A DNA stretch of 64,000 nucleotides, taken from CCY15215 sp039194995 (GTDB taxonomy: Bacteria > Cyanobacteriota > Cyanobacteriia > Cyanobacteriales > Spirulinaceae). The stretch spans positions 56,291-120,290 of the forward strand of contig JBCCVR010000001.1 in the NCBI GenBank assembly GCA_039194995.1. Direction: 5' to 3'. Positions within the stretch are counted from its first letter, which is position 1. The number at the start of each line of letters is the position of its first letter. The position numbers and the translations under genes are program-made. Below the pieces are notes generated by a model, which was given only the letters and a program-made list of their open reading frames with translations, was not told the DNA's origin and searched no databases. Shown here in pieces: positions 8,506 through 17,368 of this stretch.

Positions 8506-9136
8506 ACGTGACTTTATCTTCTTTTCCCAAAGCAATGCGATCGCCGGCTCGGAGGCGGTGGCGATTTCCCGGGAGCAGGGGATTGTGATTGATATAGGTG
8601 CCGTTAGAACTGCCCATATCTTCAATGAAAAACACATCCGCTTCAACGCGAATATCCGCATGAACCCGGGAAACGATGGCCGAGTCGGGAAACCCGGAAA
8701 CATCGAGATCCGGGGGAACGAGTCCCCCGGGTTTGCCCACATGGATCGCGGCTAAATTTTGGGGCAATTCGAGGACGGTATTGGTTTGCACGTGGAGCAA
8801 TTTAGCCGTTGTCACTTGGAGTTGCGTGGATGCGCTTGCCGGAATCGGGGAGAGAGGTGGGGAACTTTCAACCTCTACCACCGTTGCTATCGAACTCGAA
8901 ATTGGGGGCGCGATCGGGTCGGGCTTATCGAGTTCGATACCGTTACCCCCTTCTTCTGCTACGGTCATGCTCGTTTCCTGTAAGTTATAACCACATTGTC
9001 CGCAAAAACTGGCATCGGCTTGCACCGTCGCTCCGCAACTCGGACAAGTGGTCATGATGGGAAGCGGCGTGTAACAGGCTTCGCATTGGGTTGCGCCGTC
9101 GGGGTTTTGGTGATTGCAATTCGGGCAAACGATCAT
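8486..9136 (-). CDS. Zinc-ribbon and FHA domain protein
   Basis: A 216-residue signalling-type protein. Two zinc ribbons open it: C4/C7 with C18/C21, and C31/C34 with C45/C48. A linker (about 50-120) leads to a C-terminal FHA domain, which binds phosphothreonine peptides, with the conserved VSRVHADI and DMGSSNGTYIN motifs. Such proteins are common in cyanobacteria and probably respond to Ser/Thr kinases; no kinase gene is in this window. It lies just downstream of pgl, separated only by a heptamer array. Confidence 0.88.
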   Translation of the reverse strand: MIVCPNCNHQNPDGATQCEACYTPLPIMTTCPSCGATVQADASFCGQCGYNLQETSMTVAEEGGNGIELDKPDPIAPPISSSIATVVEVESSPPLSPIPASASTQLQVTTAKLLHVQTNTVLELPQNLAAIHVGKPGGLVPPDLDVSGFPDSAIVSRVHADIRVEADVFFIEDMGSSNGTYINHNPLLPGNRHRLRAGDRIALGKEDKVTFIFQLG

Positions 9137-9138
9137 TT

Positions 9139-9174
9139 CAGTTATCAGTTATCAGTTATCGGTTATCAGTTAAC
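9139..9174 (-). repeat. Heptamer array joining the pgl stop codon to the FHA start codon
   Basis: On the minus strand the array reads in TAACTGA units (one unit is TAACCGA). It begins 2 bases before the FHA start codon (9134-9136), and its far end supplies the TGA stop codon of pgl (9166-9168). The whole intergenic space is therefore repeat. Confidence 0.85.
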
Positions 9175-9894
9175 TTCAAGGGTTTTGGCTGCCATTTCAT
9201 CCACGAACCACCAAAGCTCTCCTTCGGGTTGGATGAAACGGGAGGGATATTCGTTGGCATCGGCGGAGTCGCCGAGAACATTGGCGAGAGCATTTTGCTT
9301 GTTTGCTCCTGCTGCTAAAAAGATAACGCAACGCCCGGCATTGATGAGAGGAATGGTGAAGGTTAGGCGGGGTTGACCGGATTTATTGCCCACGGCGATG
9401 AGGCGATCGCCAACCTGCAAGACTTCGGTATGGGGAAATAATGAGGCGGTATGCCCGTCATCTCCCATCCCCAACAAAATAATATCGAAGGGGGGAAACT
9501 CTCCTGCTTTGACCCCAAAAAACTCCCGCACTTCCCCATCGTGGCGATCGGCATCGGCGGCGGGATCGTCGGCTGCCGTGGGCATGGGATGAATGTTTCC
9601 CGGGGGAAAATCTACCCGATCCAACCAGGCCTGACGGGCCATATTGCAGTTACTGTCGGGATGATCGTGGGGAACGTAGCGTTCGTCTCCCCAAAAAACA
9701 TGAATTTTCTCCCAAGGGAGAGATTGGGCGGCGATCGCTTCGTAAAGGGGTTTGGGGGTACTGCCGCCAGCAAGGGCGATCGTGCATTGCCCCCGCTCTT
9801 CCAAAGCGGCTGTAATTTTCTCCAACACGAGAACGGTCGCCCGCTCTACAACAGCGCTTTTATCGGCTAAAACTTCGATTGATGGGTTAACCAT
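9166..9894 (-). CDS. pgl: 6-phosphogluconolactonase
   Basis: A 242-residue cytoplasmic enzyme hydrolysing 6-phosphoglucono-1,5-lactone to 6-phosphogluconate in the oxidative pentose phosphate pathway, which feeds NADPH in darkness. Family motifs are clear: ALAGGSTPKPLYEAI, FWGDERYVPHDHPDSN and LLGMGDDGHTASLFP. Length is normal. The last codons (TLEVN-stop) run into a heptamer repeat, which supplies the stop. The FHA gene follows on the same strand 29 bases later. Confidence 0.95.
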   Translation of the reverse strand: MVNPSIEVLADKSAVVERATVLVLEKITAALEERGQCTIALAGGSTPKPLYEAIAAQSLPWEKIHVFWGDERYVPHDHPDSNCNMARQAWLDRVDFPPGNIHPMPTAADDPAADADRHDGEVREFFGVKAGEFPPFDIILLGMGDDGHTASLFPHTEVLQVGDRLIAVGNKSGQPRLTFTIPLINAGRCVIFLAAGANKQNALANVLGDSADANEYPSRFIQPEGELWWFVDEMAAKTLEVN

Positions 9895-9995
9895 GAAATC
9901 CTGCTCAATTCGTTCCGTCCCTTTCAGTTAAAGGGGCAAATCTGACTTTGGTGGGAAAATTTATTGAAATTTTAGCGATCGCCTCTTTCTCTTTT

Positions 9996-10012
9996 TGTAA
10001 CTTAACGTTACA
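9996..10012. promoter_or_regulatory. 17-bp inverted repeat in a divergent promoter region
   Basis: TGTAAC at 9996-10001 and GTTACA at 10007-10012 are perfect inverted half-sites 5 bases apart. They lie in the 311-bp gap between divergent pgl and the first HpsJ-like gene, a fitting place for an operator. It is not a canonical NtcA box, since GTA and TAC are 9 rather than 8 bases apart. The rest of 9895-10205 shows nothing else I can name. Confidence 0.35.
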
Positions 10013-10205
10013 TTTTGTCCGAAGCTCTCAACTATAGTCAATCTCAGCCAAAAAGAGACGGAATCCGAGGCGATTGTGAGTTAGGATAAGAAATCTAGAG
10101 CCAGAGTTTTTTCAGTCTGATATTTTTTCAACGGACATTTTTGCGATCGGAAACGCGGTCAACTCGGTTGACAGTCCGGAGAAAATCTTTCCTCAGCTTA
10201 AAACC

Positions 10206-10991
10206 ATGAATAAGCGTGCTTTTTCGGCTTATGTTGCCTTCGCCTTAAAAATTGTCGGCGCGATCGTTATCGTTTCCTCAATTCTTGATTACATTATTCT
10301 GGCCGTTCCCTTTCAACCCCTCAACCCCGACTGGCAGATTGCTTTTACCAGTCAGATTGTAGATCGCGGGATCGTTCCTCTGGTCGGAATTGCCTTTCTC
10401 ATTTCCGGATATTGGTTGCAAGAATATCGGACGGGAAAAACTCAGCGCGTTTCCCTCGCAGATTTGCGCTTGTGGACGGTAATTTTTTCGAGTGTAATGG
10501 GGCTAATTTTCTTTTTACTCGTTCCCTTGCATCTTAGCAACCTCAGTCTTGTTCGCGGTAGAGCGATCGCGCAGATCGAGGGGCGTTTTAGCGTTGAAGA
10601 ACGACGCATCCAAACCCAAGCCAACCAATTACGGCAACTTATCGAAGATTACGAACAATTTGGCTCGCAGTTTCAGGAAGGACAAGCACGTAACGGTCAA
10701 AGAAACAAAGAGCGTTTCGAACAACTCGAGGGAATTCGCCAACAACTCAAACCATTGATCGAGAATCCTGCAATGCTCGAGCAGCAATATAACGAAGCAA
10801 TGATCGTACTCCAAGATCGCCGCCAAGAAGTCGAAAACCAAGCTAAAACCAACGTTTTAAAATCCAGTTTCCGCATTGGCGTGAATAGCTTGCTCCTCGC
10901 CATTGGTTACACTATCATTGGCTGGACTGGCTTTCGAGGTCTGACGGGAGGCGGTTCGCTTCCCCTATCCCGACAAGTTCGGGCAAGATGA
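10206..10991 (+). CDS. HpsJ-like membrane protein (copy 1)
   Basis: A 261-residue membrane protein with three N-terminal hydrophobic helices (FALKIVGAIVIVSSILDYII, GIVPLVGIAFLISGYWL, LWTVIFSSVMGLIFFLLVPL), a central coiled coil (about 125-215, IEGRFSVEERRIQTQANQLR) and a C-terminal helix (SLLLAIGYTIIGWTGF). This matches my memory of the HpsJ family, linked to hormogonium polysaccharide and motility in filamentous cyanobacteria. The name rests on overall resemblance. A paralogue follows 106 bp downstream. Confidence 0.65.
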   Translation: MNKRAFSAYVAFALKIVGAIVIVSSILDYIILAVPFQPLNPDWQIAFTSQIVDRGIVPLVGIAFLISGYWLQEYRTGKTQRVSLADLRLWTVIFSSVMGLIFFLLVPLHLSNLSLVRGRAIAQIEGRFSVEERRIQTQANQLRQLIEDYEQFGSQFQEGQARNGQRNKERFEQLEGIRQQLKPLIENPAMLEQQYNEAMIVLQDRRQEVENQAKTNVLKSSFRIGVNSLLLAIGYTIIGWTGFRGLTGGGSLPLSRQVRAR

Positions 10992-11097
10992 AGCAAGATC
11001 GACCGGAAAAATTCCCTTTCTTCATCTCTTGGGTTTCATTTACCCGATCGCTTTCATCCTGAAGGCTTCTAAAATTCCTTTTTTGTAGATAAAAACA

Positions 11098-11868
11098 ATG
11101 AACAATCCCGCCTTTTCTGCTTTTTCTTCTCTCGCCCTTAAAGTTGTCGGGGTGATTCTCATCGTCTCTTCAATACTGGATTACATCGTACTGGCCATTC
11201 CCTTTCAAATTACCAACAAAGATTGGCAGTTAACCTTAGCCAGCAATATCGTGGATCGCGGTATCATCCCTATGGTCGGCATTGCTTTCCTGATCGCGGG
11301 CTATTGGATCGGCGAGTCTTTGGGAGGTGGCGATCGCGGCGTTTCCGTCACGGATTTGAGGTTCTGGTCTTTCATCTTCGCCTGCTTCCTCGGTCTCATG
11401 TTCTTACTCTTCATTCCTCTACATTTGGGCAATCTCCGCTATAAAATGAGACAGGCCACCGAACAAATCGAACAGGGTTTAACGGCTGCCGAACAACAAA
11501 TTCAGACCCAATTCGACCAAATTACGCAACTCCTTGGGGATGACGCTCGCATCGCCCAACTCGATCAAGCGATCGCAAGCGGACAGGTGACAGGGGATCG
11601 TCTCCAACAACTCCAAACCATTCGCGACCAAATCGACCAATTACAAGACAATCCTGCCGCTCTCGAACAACAGTTACAAGAAGCGAACACCCAACTGCAA
11701 CAACGCCGCAAAGAAGCGGAAGACCGTGCTAAAACCAACGCATTTAAGTCGGGAGTTCGTACGGGAGTCAGCAGTTTACTCTTGGCGATCGGCTATAGTG
11801 TCATTGGTGCAATGGGTTTCCGAGGATTGGCAGGAGGTGGAGGCGTACCCAGTCGCCGTCGTGTTTAA
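11098..11868 (+). CDS. HpsJ-like membrane protein (copy 2)
   Basis: A 256-residue paralogue of the preceding gene with the same layout: N-terminal helices (LALKVVGVILIVSSILDYIV, GIIPMVGIAFLIAGYWIG, FIFACFLGLMFLLFIPLHLG), coiled coil (about 115-210) and C-terminal helix (SSLLLAIGYSVIGAMGFRGL). Membrane segments are more conserved between copies than the coiled coil, as expected for an old tandem duplication. It probably shares transcription with copy 1. Confidence 0.65.
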   Translation: MNNPAFSAFSSLALKVVGVILIVSSILDYIVLAIPFQITNKDWQLTLASNIVDRGIIPMVGIAFLIAGYWIGESLGGGDRGVSVTDLRFWSFIFACFLGLMFLLFIPLHLGNLRYKMRQATEQIEQGLTAAEQQIQTQFDQITQLLGDDARIAQLDQAIASGQVTGDRLQQLQTIRDQIDQLQDNPAALEQQLQEANTQLQQRRKEAEDRAKTNAFKSGVRTGVSSLLLAIGYSVIGAMGFRGLAGGGGVPSRRRV

Positions 11869-11944
11869 AAGCTAAACTCATCCTGACAAACCAATAGAGT
11901 CTTTAATTCATCCCACCCTAAAAAATGAGTGGGATGAATGTCTA

Positions 11945-11979
11945 AAAACTAATAACTAACAACCAATAACTCATAATAA
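11945..11979 (+). repeat. Degenerate heptamer array abutting a start codon
   Basis: AATAACTAAC, AACCAATAACT and CATAATAA units run directly into the ATG at 11980. This is a degenerate form of the TTATTGG/AATAACC array family seen elsewhere in the window. Confidence 0.6.
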
Positions 11980-12870
11980 ATGTTTTCTACTTATATCCTG
12001 ACTTACAACGAAGAAATAGAAATAGGAGCTTGTATCGAATCGATTATTTCTTTGTGCGATGATATTATTGTTGTAGACTCTTACAGCAGCGATCGCACCG
12101 TCGAAATTGCCAGCGAGTATGGCGTTCGCATCGTTCAGCATACTTTTGAAACCCACGGCAAGCAACGCACTTGGATGTTACGAGACGTTCCCGTTAAATA
12201 TGAATGGGTTTATATCCTCGAAGCTGACGAACGCATGACCCCAGAACTTCATGCCGAATGCTGTCAAGTCATTCAAAGTCAAAGTGAATACATCGGTTAC
12301 TATGTCGCTGAGCGGGTTATTTTTATGAATAGCTGGATTCGTCACTGCACCCAATATCCCCGCTATCAAATGCGACTTTTCCTCAAAGAAAAAGTCTGGT
12401 TTGACGATTACGGTCACACGGAACGAGAAGTTTGCAACGGTTCGACGAGTTTTTTAAAGGAAACTTATCCCCACTATACAAGCGGCAAAGGCTTCAGCCG
12501 TTGGTTGGAAAAGCACAATCGCTATTCTAGTGATGAGGCACGAGAAACCTTACGCCAACTCAATGAAGGGGAAGTGCGCTGGCAAGACTTATTGTGGGGG
12601 AGATCGGAAGTGGAAAAACGCCGCGCTCTCAAGGATCTGTCTTTGCGTCTCCCATTTCGCCCTTTATTAAGATTTCTGTATATGTACTTCTTGTTAGGGG
12701 GAATCTGGGATGGGCGTTCGGGTTGGGTTTGGTGCGTCCTGCAATCTTTCTACGAGTATTTTATCCTGCTGAAAGTGTGGGAACTCCGAGAAATAGAGCG
12801 TTCTACGGTGTTGCCAGCCAATACAGAAACCCCATCCCTCGCAACTGGGGAGAGCAAAAATTTAACATAA
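11980..12870 (+). CDS. Family 2 glycosyltransferase (WaaE/KdtX-like)
   Basis: A 296-residue GT2-fold glycosyltransferase. The N-terminus has the nucleotide-binding strand TYNEEIEIGACIESI, then IIVVDSYSSDRTVEIA, and the metal-binding ILEADERM in place of DxD. The middle segment (YPRYQMRLF, GKGFSRWLEKHNRYSSDEA) resembles lipopolysaccharide core transferases of the WaaE type. A hydrophobic C-terminal stretch (LLRFLYMYFLLGGI) suggests membrane association. Donor and acceptor are unknown. The stop codon lies within a TTAACATAAA direct repeat. Confidence 0.82.
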   Translation: MFSTYILTYNEEIEIGACIESIISLCDDIIVVDSYSSDRTVEIASEYGVRIVQHTFETHGKQRTWMLRDVPVKYEWVYILEADERMTPELHAECCQVIQSQSEYIGYYVAERVIFMNSWIRHCTQYPRYQMRLFLKEKVWFDDYGHTEREVCNGSTSFLKETYPHYTSGKGFSRWLEKHNRYSSDEARETLRQLNEGEVRWQDLLWGRSEVEKRRALKDLSLRLPFRPLLRFLYMYFLLGGIWDGRSGWVWCVLQSFYEYFILLKVWELREIERSTVLPANTETPSLATGESKNLT

Positions 12871-12991
12871 ATTAACATAAACCTTAAGATATTTTCATTT
12901 ATCGCAATATTTTGGCACAATAATTGGGAGTCCGAACGGGAATCGCCCGACGCAATTCCCAAAACCGTTCCTCGGGCAATGTTATAAACCC

Positions 12992-13366
12992 GTGACTAAC
13001 TCAGAGGTACAATTGCAAGTTCCCATAGGACGAATCATGATATTCGTACTGGGATTTGCATTTTTGATGGCGATCGCGATCGCGGGGTTCGCCCATTATC
13101 GAGACTTCGATCCCTACATTCGCACTGTTATTGCGTTAGAAAAAGATATTGAGCGGGGTCAAGAAATTTTTGAGATTAATTGTGCGGGCTGTCATGGTGT
13201 CTACGCGACGGGATATGTCGGACCGAGTTTGGAGTATTTGAGCGATCGCAAGTCGGATACCCAGATTATCGGCCAAGTTATTGACGGAACGACTCCCCCC
13301 ATGCCAAAGTTCCAGCCTGAAGCTCAAGACATGGCAGATTTACTAGCATATTTGAAAAGATTGTAA
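12992..13366 (+). CDS. cytM: Membrane-anchored c-type cytochrome, probably cytochrome cM
   Basis: A 124-residue monohaem cytochrome. A single uncleaved N-terminal helix (residues about 14-34) anchors it. The haem motif CAGCH gives C64, C67 and H68, and M104 in PPMPKF is the likely axial ligand. Size, anchor and motif spacing fit cytochrome cM, a cyanobacterial electron-transfer regulator active under stress and mixotrophy. Other small anchored cytochromes cannot be excluded. The start is GTG at 12992; the next in-frame ATG at 13037 falls inside the anchor. Confidence 0.75.
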   Translation: MTNSEVQLQVPIGRIMIFVLGFAFLMAIAIAGFAHYRDFDPYIRTVIALEKDIERGQEIFEINCAGCHGVYATGYVGPSLEYLSDRKSDTQIIGQVIDGTTPPMPKFQPEAQDMADLLAYLKRL

Positions 13367-13369
13367 TTG

Positions 13370-13411
13370 TTATTGGTTATTTGTTATTGGTTATTTGTTA
13401 TGGGTTGTTTG
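13370..13411 (+). repeat. Heptamer array between cytM-like and MlaE-like genes
   Basis: Units TTATTGG, TTATTTG, TTATTGG, TTATTTG, TTATGGG and TTGTTTG fill most of the 57-bp gap. The array ends 13 bases before the ATG at 13424. Confidence 0.8.
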
Positions 13412-13423
13412 CGATAGATTTTT

Positions 13424-14221
13424 ATGGCGGGTCAAGTTGCTTCGGATACAGGATTTCGGCGTTGGTTTCAGCGCCTGATTGCAGCCATTTTTTTGGGCGG
13501 TCAAGTGGTGCTGCATTTGCTCAGAGCGAAGATCGATCGCCGCAATACGTTCGAACAGTGCAGTTCTGTGGGTCCTGGATCCTTGACGATCGCCCTGACA
13601 ACGGCAGGTTTTGTCGGGATGGTCTTTACCATCCAAGTGGCGCGGGAATTCATCTATTTTGGGGCGGGAAGTGCCGTAGGTGGCGTTTTAGCCTTGGCAT
13701 TGGCGCGAGAGTTGGCACCAGCGCTCACTGCCGTGGTTTTGGCGGGGCGAGTGGGTTCCGCATTTGCTGCTGAAATTGGGACCATGCGCGTGACGGAACA
13801 AATTGACGCGCTTTATATCCTCAAAACGGATCCCATTGATTATCTCGTGATTCCTCGGATTGTTGCCTGTTGTTTGATGCTGCCAGTATTAACGCTGCTC
13901 TCGTTGCTGGTGGGACTGACGGGGGGGTTATTGGTGGCGACTAATCTGTATGGCATTTCTCAAGCTATTTTTCTCGAATCCATCCAAAGTTTTCTCGGCG
14001 TTTGGGATCTGGTGAGTGCCATCCTCAAAGCGATCGTTTTTGGGGGGTTAGTAGCAACGATTGGGTGCAGTTGGGGTTTGACAACGACTGGAGGAGCCAA
14101 GGGGGTGGGACAATCAACGACAACGGCGGTGGTTACGTCTCTTTTAGCCATTTTTATTATCAACTTTTTTCTCTCTTGGCTCATGTTCCAAGGGACGGGT
14201 AATTCGGTGGTTGGGGGTTAG
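13424..14221 (+). CDS. MlaE-family lipid ABC transporter permease
   Basis: A 265-residue permease with five to six membrane helices. Signature segments are GFVGMVFTIQVAREF, LARELAPALTAVVLAGRVGSAFAAEIGTM and EQIDALYILKTDP, all typical of MlaE/YrbE proteins, which move phospholipids between outer and inner membranes together with an ATPase (MlaF) and an MCE protein (MlaD). Neither partner is in this window. It follows the cytM-like gene on the same strand with only a heptamer array between them. A CAGGCAGGATGCCTG palindrome lies about 20 bases after the stop. Confidence 0.9.
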   Translation: MAGQVASDTGFRRWFQRLIAAIFLGGQVVLHLLRAKIDRRNTFEQCSSVGPGSLTIALTTAGFVGMVFTIQVAREFIYFGAGSAVGGVLALALARELAPALTAVVLAGRVGSAFAAEIGTMRVTEQIDALYILKTDPIDYLVIPRIVACCLMLPVLTLLSLLVGLTGGLLVATNLYGISQAIFLESIQSFLGVWDLVSAILKAIVFGGLVATIGCSWGLTTTGGAKGVGQSTTTAVVTSLLAIFIINFFLSWLMFQGTGNSVVGG

Positions 14222-14296
14222 GGCTTGCTGGAAACACAGGCAGGATGCCTGTTCGACAATTTTACAACTCAAATGAACTTGCTATAGCTGTCCTTT

Positions 14297-17014
14297 TTAC
14301 TCGAGATTTGAGATCACTAATTCGCCGAGTTTAGTTCTGTCCTTTAAGTCATCTAGCCTGCCTTCTTTTTTCGCTTGCAGTAAATCTCTCTTTAAGAAGT
14401 CGTATTCTTCAATCTCTTTGAGAATATTAATTGCCATTTCCAACTGCTTGATAGAATTCATTTGTGGAAAAATAGATAAGCGATCGCCGATCAAGCGATC
14501 GAGTTTTGCGATCGATTCTGATATCGACTCAGAACTGTTAAGTACCTTGATTTGAGCTTGTTTTTCTATATCTTTCACTTCACTCGAAGTATTAATTTCA
14601 CTGGGCGGATGTTGGGCGATATGATGACGCAGGTGAATATCGGGTTGTGGAGTCAGTTTATTTGCTGCTCTTTCCGTGTAGCTCCAAACTTTTTCGTAGT
14701 CTAGACCGATAAAATTGTGGTTCAGCATTCTTTGATAGATCCCTTCCCAAACATCTTTTGTCGCATGAACGGTATTATCTTTACAATTCAAAAGTAGACG
14801 AGTTGCATCGATATATCTCGTTATAATTGTAAAATTCCGATCGATTCCTTTGGATATTTTACCGATCGCATTATCTGGATCGAGTGCTTTATGGATTTCG
14901 CCATAAATTCGATTTCTCACTTCAAAATATCCATTGATCCGTTTATCATTTTCTGGCGATCGCAATTTTTGGACGATCTCATCTAAGATTTGTATGATTT
15001 TGTCAGTATTTCGCGATCGCAATACTTTTCTTTCTCGAAGTGTTTCCCAAAATCGTTTGAGATCGATGATGATTTCTTTTACTCTGAGTTCTTGTTGGTC
15101 GATCTCCTTAATGGGTTCTAAATTCTTTTTTTTGTAACTTTTCTCGTCTTTGATATGCGCTTGGCGATCGTGAATATAATTTTTGATTCGGTTTGCCACA
15201 TCCATCGCTTCTCCAAATTCATAGATCGCCCTCATATCGAGATCGATTTTCAAGTCCTCAAACAGTTTTTCTATCGCCGAGATAGCATTTGAGGCGGTTA
15301 ATACACTTTTATCACACGGACTCTTTTCAGACGTTTTATCTTGCTCTACGCTCTCTTGCACTCTCGGAATCCCCGTTAAAATCGAGAAAACCAGCAAGAT
15401 AATGACCCGTTTTTGTAATGGAGAGAAATAATCGGGTTTTTCTTGAGAAATAATGGATTCTGTCCACTGCAATAATAACACGATCTCCGAATTTTTCTCA
15501 ACTAGGCTCAATGTTTTACGTTCGAGCATCATCAGAAATTGATTGGCTTTTGTTTCATTATGAGCAACACCCGATGCGATTAAAAATACTTCTCGCCAAG
15601 CGCGATCGGAAATGCGATCCTCGATTAACTTTTCAATTTCGTTATCTTTAGCTTGGCGATCGATATAGAGCGCGGCAAGATATTCTTGCATGGTTAGATG
15701 GGAGAAATAATAAAATCCTTCGGACTCTTTTCTAAAAATCCCCTGATCGACAATCATTTGATTGAGAATAATCTCACTCTTTTTCCCAAAGGAGTCGTCT
15801 GATAGGCTAGTACGACTAATCGATTTTTCTAGCAATACTTTGATTTTTGAGACAAGGTGAAAATCACTGAAGCAAATCCGGTCATCTTTGAAGCCATGAA
15901 ACGCAATTTCAGAGAGAACTTTTTCTTGTAATTCATAGTTGATAATTAGTTTTTTGGTTTGATTGATTCCTTTTATACTAGACCATTCATAAAGCAAGAA
16001 TTCTAACGCTTTTTTGTATATTTGGCTCTTTTGTTTATGCAAATCCAGTGTTTTATCATAGGCAGCGCATATCAGTGTTAAAAGTAGTGGGGTTTGGGCA
16101 AGATCTTTACAAGATATATACTCATCATCGCGAAGTTTTTCGATTAGTTTAGTAGCGTTTACTAATTTTGCTTTGTTTTCGGTCAGGTTAGACCAGTTTT
16201 CAAACCATTTATAAATCAGTTCTTCGATATTTTTTTTGCCCAGTCCGAGAATTTTAAAAGCCTTAAAATTTAGGTTGCGATCGTAGGCTTCTGTACGACA
16301 GGAGAGAATGAATTTGTTTGAGGGATATTGCTCGATGAATCCATTGATATGAGAGATGAGATTCTCTCGTTTTCCTGAAGAAACCTCATCTAATCCATCA
16401 AGCAATATTAAAAAGTTACCTTTGTTCAGGTAATGATTGCTCACTTGCTCTGCTGGAGAGATATTACATTTCTCTATTCGCTCTTGAATTGTCCGCTCAA
16501 TGCAATTTATCGAATTTTCTTGTTTGGGATCGTAATTTTGTAAATTTTCTTTTGCATTATATGTCTTTAATTCGATAAAGACGGGAACTTTAACATCACC
16601 AAATTGTGTTTTTTGGACTTCTAATCCTTCGAGATATTCGAGTCCAATTCTTTGCAAAAATGTGGATTTTCCCATCCCTGGCTCGCCTAGGATAGCCAGT
16701 CCCGATAATTCTCCATTTCTAGCATCGATTATTTTTTCATAATTTTTTATAACATCAAAACCTTTCTTTGCTTTAAATCGTTCGTCTCGTTTGCGCTCAA
16801 AATACGAATCTTTTAGCTTTTTATTTCTAGCTTTTTTAAGTTTTGAATGAAGCGTGAGCAAAGATAGCGATCGAAAAGGAATCAGTAAAGGAGCGACAAA
16901 GATTGCATCAAGGTTAAAGGGGTGCATCAGCGATAGGTCTGAGGCTTTTTGTTTCGAAAAGTCTTTCCAGTATTGGCGATAATATTCTTGGTAAAAAATA
17001 TCTTCAGAAATCAT
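14297..17014 (-). CDS. Large NACHT-domain STAND NTPase
   Basis: A 905-residue NLR-like protein. Residues 1-85 are a short basic region with the DAIFVAPLL linker often seen before NACHT domains; no recognisable effector precedes it. Walker A is GEPGMGKST (about 110-118), Walker B LILLDGLDEV, sensor FILSCRTEAY, and the winged-helix region ends in FSHLTMQEYLAAL (about 437-449). The last ~400 residues are helical, charged and unassigned. In bacteria such proteins often act in phage defence or signalling; that role is inference. I start at the ATG at 17014 rather than a TTG at 17032. Base composition is A+T-richer than its neighbours, hinting at transfer. Confidence 0.88.
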   Translation of the reverse strand: MISEDIFYQEYYRQYWKDFSKQKASDLSLMHPFNLDAIFVAPLLIPFRSLSLLTLHSKLKKARNKKLKDSYFERKRDERFKAKKGFDVIKNYEKIIDARNGELSGLAILGEPGMGKSTFLQRIGLEYLEGLEVQKTQFGDVKVPVFIELKTYNAKENLQNYDPKQENSINCIERTIQERIEKCNISPAEQVSNHYLNKGNFLILLDGLDEVSSGKRENLISHINGFIEQYPSNKFILSCRTEAYDRNLNFKAFKILGLGKKNIEELIYKWFENWSNLTENKAKLVNATKLIEKLRDDEYISCKDLAQTPLLLTLICAAYDKTLDLHKQKSQIYKKALEFLLYEWSSIKGINQTKKLIINYELQEKVLSEIAFHGFKDDRICFSDFHLVSKIKVLLEKSISRTSLSDDSFGKKSEIILNQMIVDQGIFRKESEGFYYFSHLTMQEYLAALYIDRQAKDNEIEKLIEDRISDRAWREVFLIASGVAHNETKANQFLMMLERKTLSLVEKNSEIVLLLQWTESIISQEKPDYFSPLQKRVIILLVFSILTGIPRVQESVEQDKTSEKSPCDKSVLTASNAISAIEKLFEDLKIDLDMRAIYEFGEAMDVANRIKNYIHDRQAHIKDEKSYKKKNLEPIKEIDQQELRVKEIIIDLKRFWETLRERKVLRSRNTDKIIQILDEIVQKLRSPENDKRINGYFEVRNRIYGEIHKALDPDNAIGKISKGIDRNFTIITRYIDATRLLLNCKDNTVHATKDVWEGIYQRMLNHNFIGLDYEKVWSYTERAANKLTPQPDIHLRHHIAQHPPSEINTSSEVKDIEKQAQIKVLNSSESISESIAKLDRLIGDRLSIFPQMNSIKQLEMAINILKEIEEYDFLKRDLLQAKKEGRLDDLKDRTKLGELVISNLE

Positions 17015-17368
17015 TTGTCTTTTTGGCTTCAATGAATAAAATATAAAGAAAGAAAAATAGCTTCAGGAATATTTGAAGTCAATTCACAACTCGCGATAAT
17101 AAAAAAGGATTTTAAATGAGAAAACTTAACTTAGAGTAACATTCAAGAACTGATTGAGTTGAGGAGGTGAATAGACCTTTCTCTATATTTTTCAGCAAGG
17201 TTAAGAGAAGTTATGTTGACAGTTTAACAAAAATAGGAATTGTTATTGGCGATCGCAGTTTGTTCGCAAATAGAAAGACCGATCGCGTTGATTTTCATTC
17301 GATTAATTCTTCGGGTTTCCTGTATTATCTTTGCTTACTTCTAGATTGCTGTCGCAACACTATCTTCG
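17015..17368. other. 354-bp gap upstream of the NACHT gene
   Basis: A+T-rich, with no gene I can support. It should hold the NACHT promoter. A GAGGAGGTGA stretch near 17161 resembles a ribosome-binding site on the plus strand, but the frame behind it (17167-17421) runs antisense into the carboxypeptidase gene and looks like chance. Confidence 0.5.

Noticed and set aside
9996..10012. NtcA box
   Set aside because: GTA and TAC are separated by 9 bases; the NtcA consensus has 8.
12862..12881. Pho box upstream of the cytM-like gene
   Set aside because: TTAACATAAA is repeated with a 10-bp period, but cyanobacterial Pho boxes have 11-bp spacing and a different consensus; the first copy also overlaps the preceding stop codon.
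14222..14296. Shared terminator for the convergent MlaE and NACHT genes
   Set aside because: CAGGCAGGATGCCTG can fold, but no T-run follows on either strand; it looks like a common cyanobacterial palindrome.
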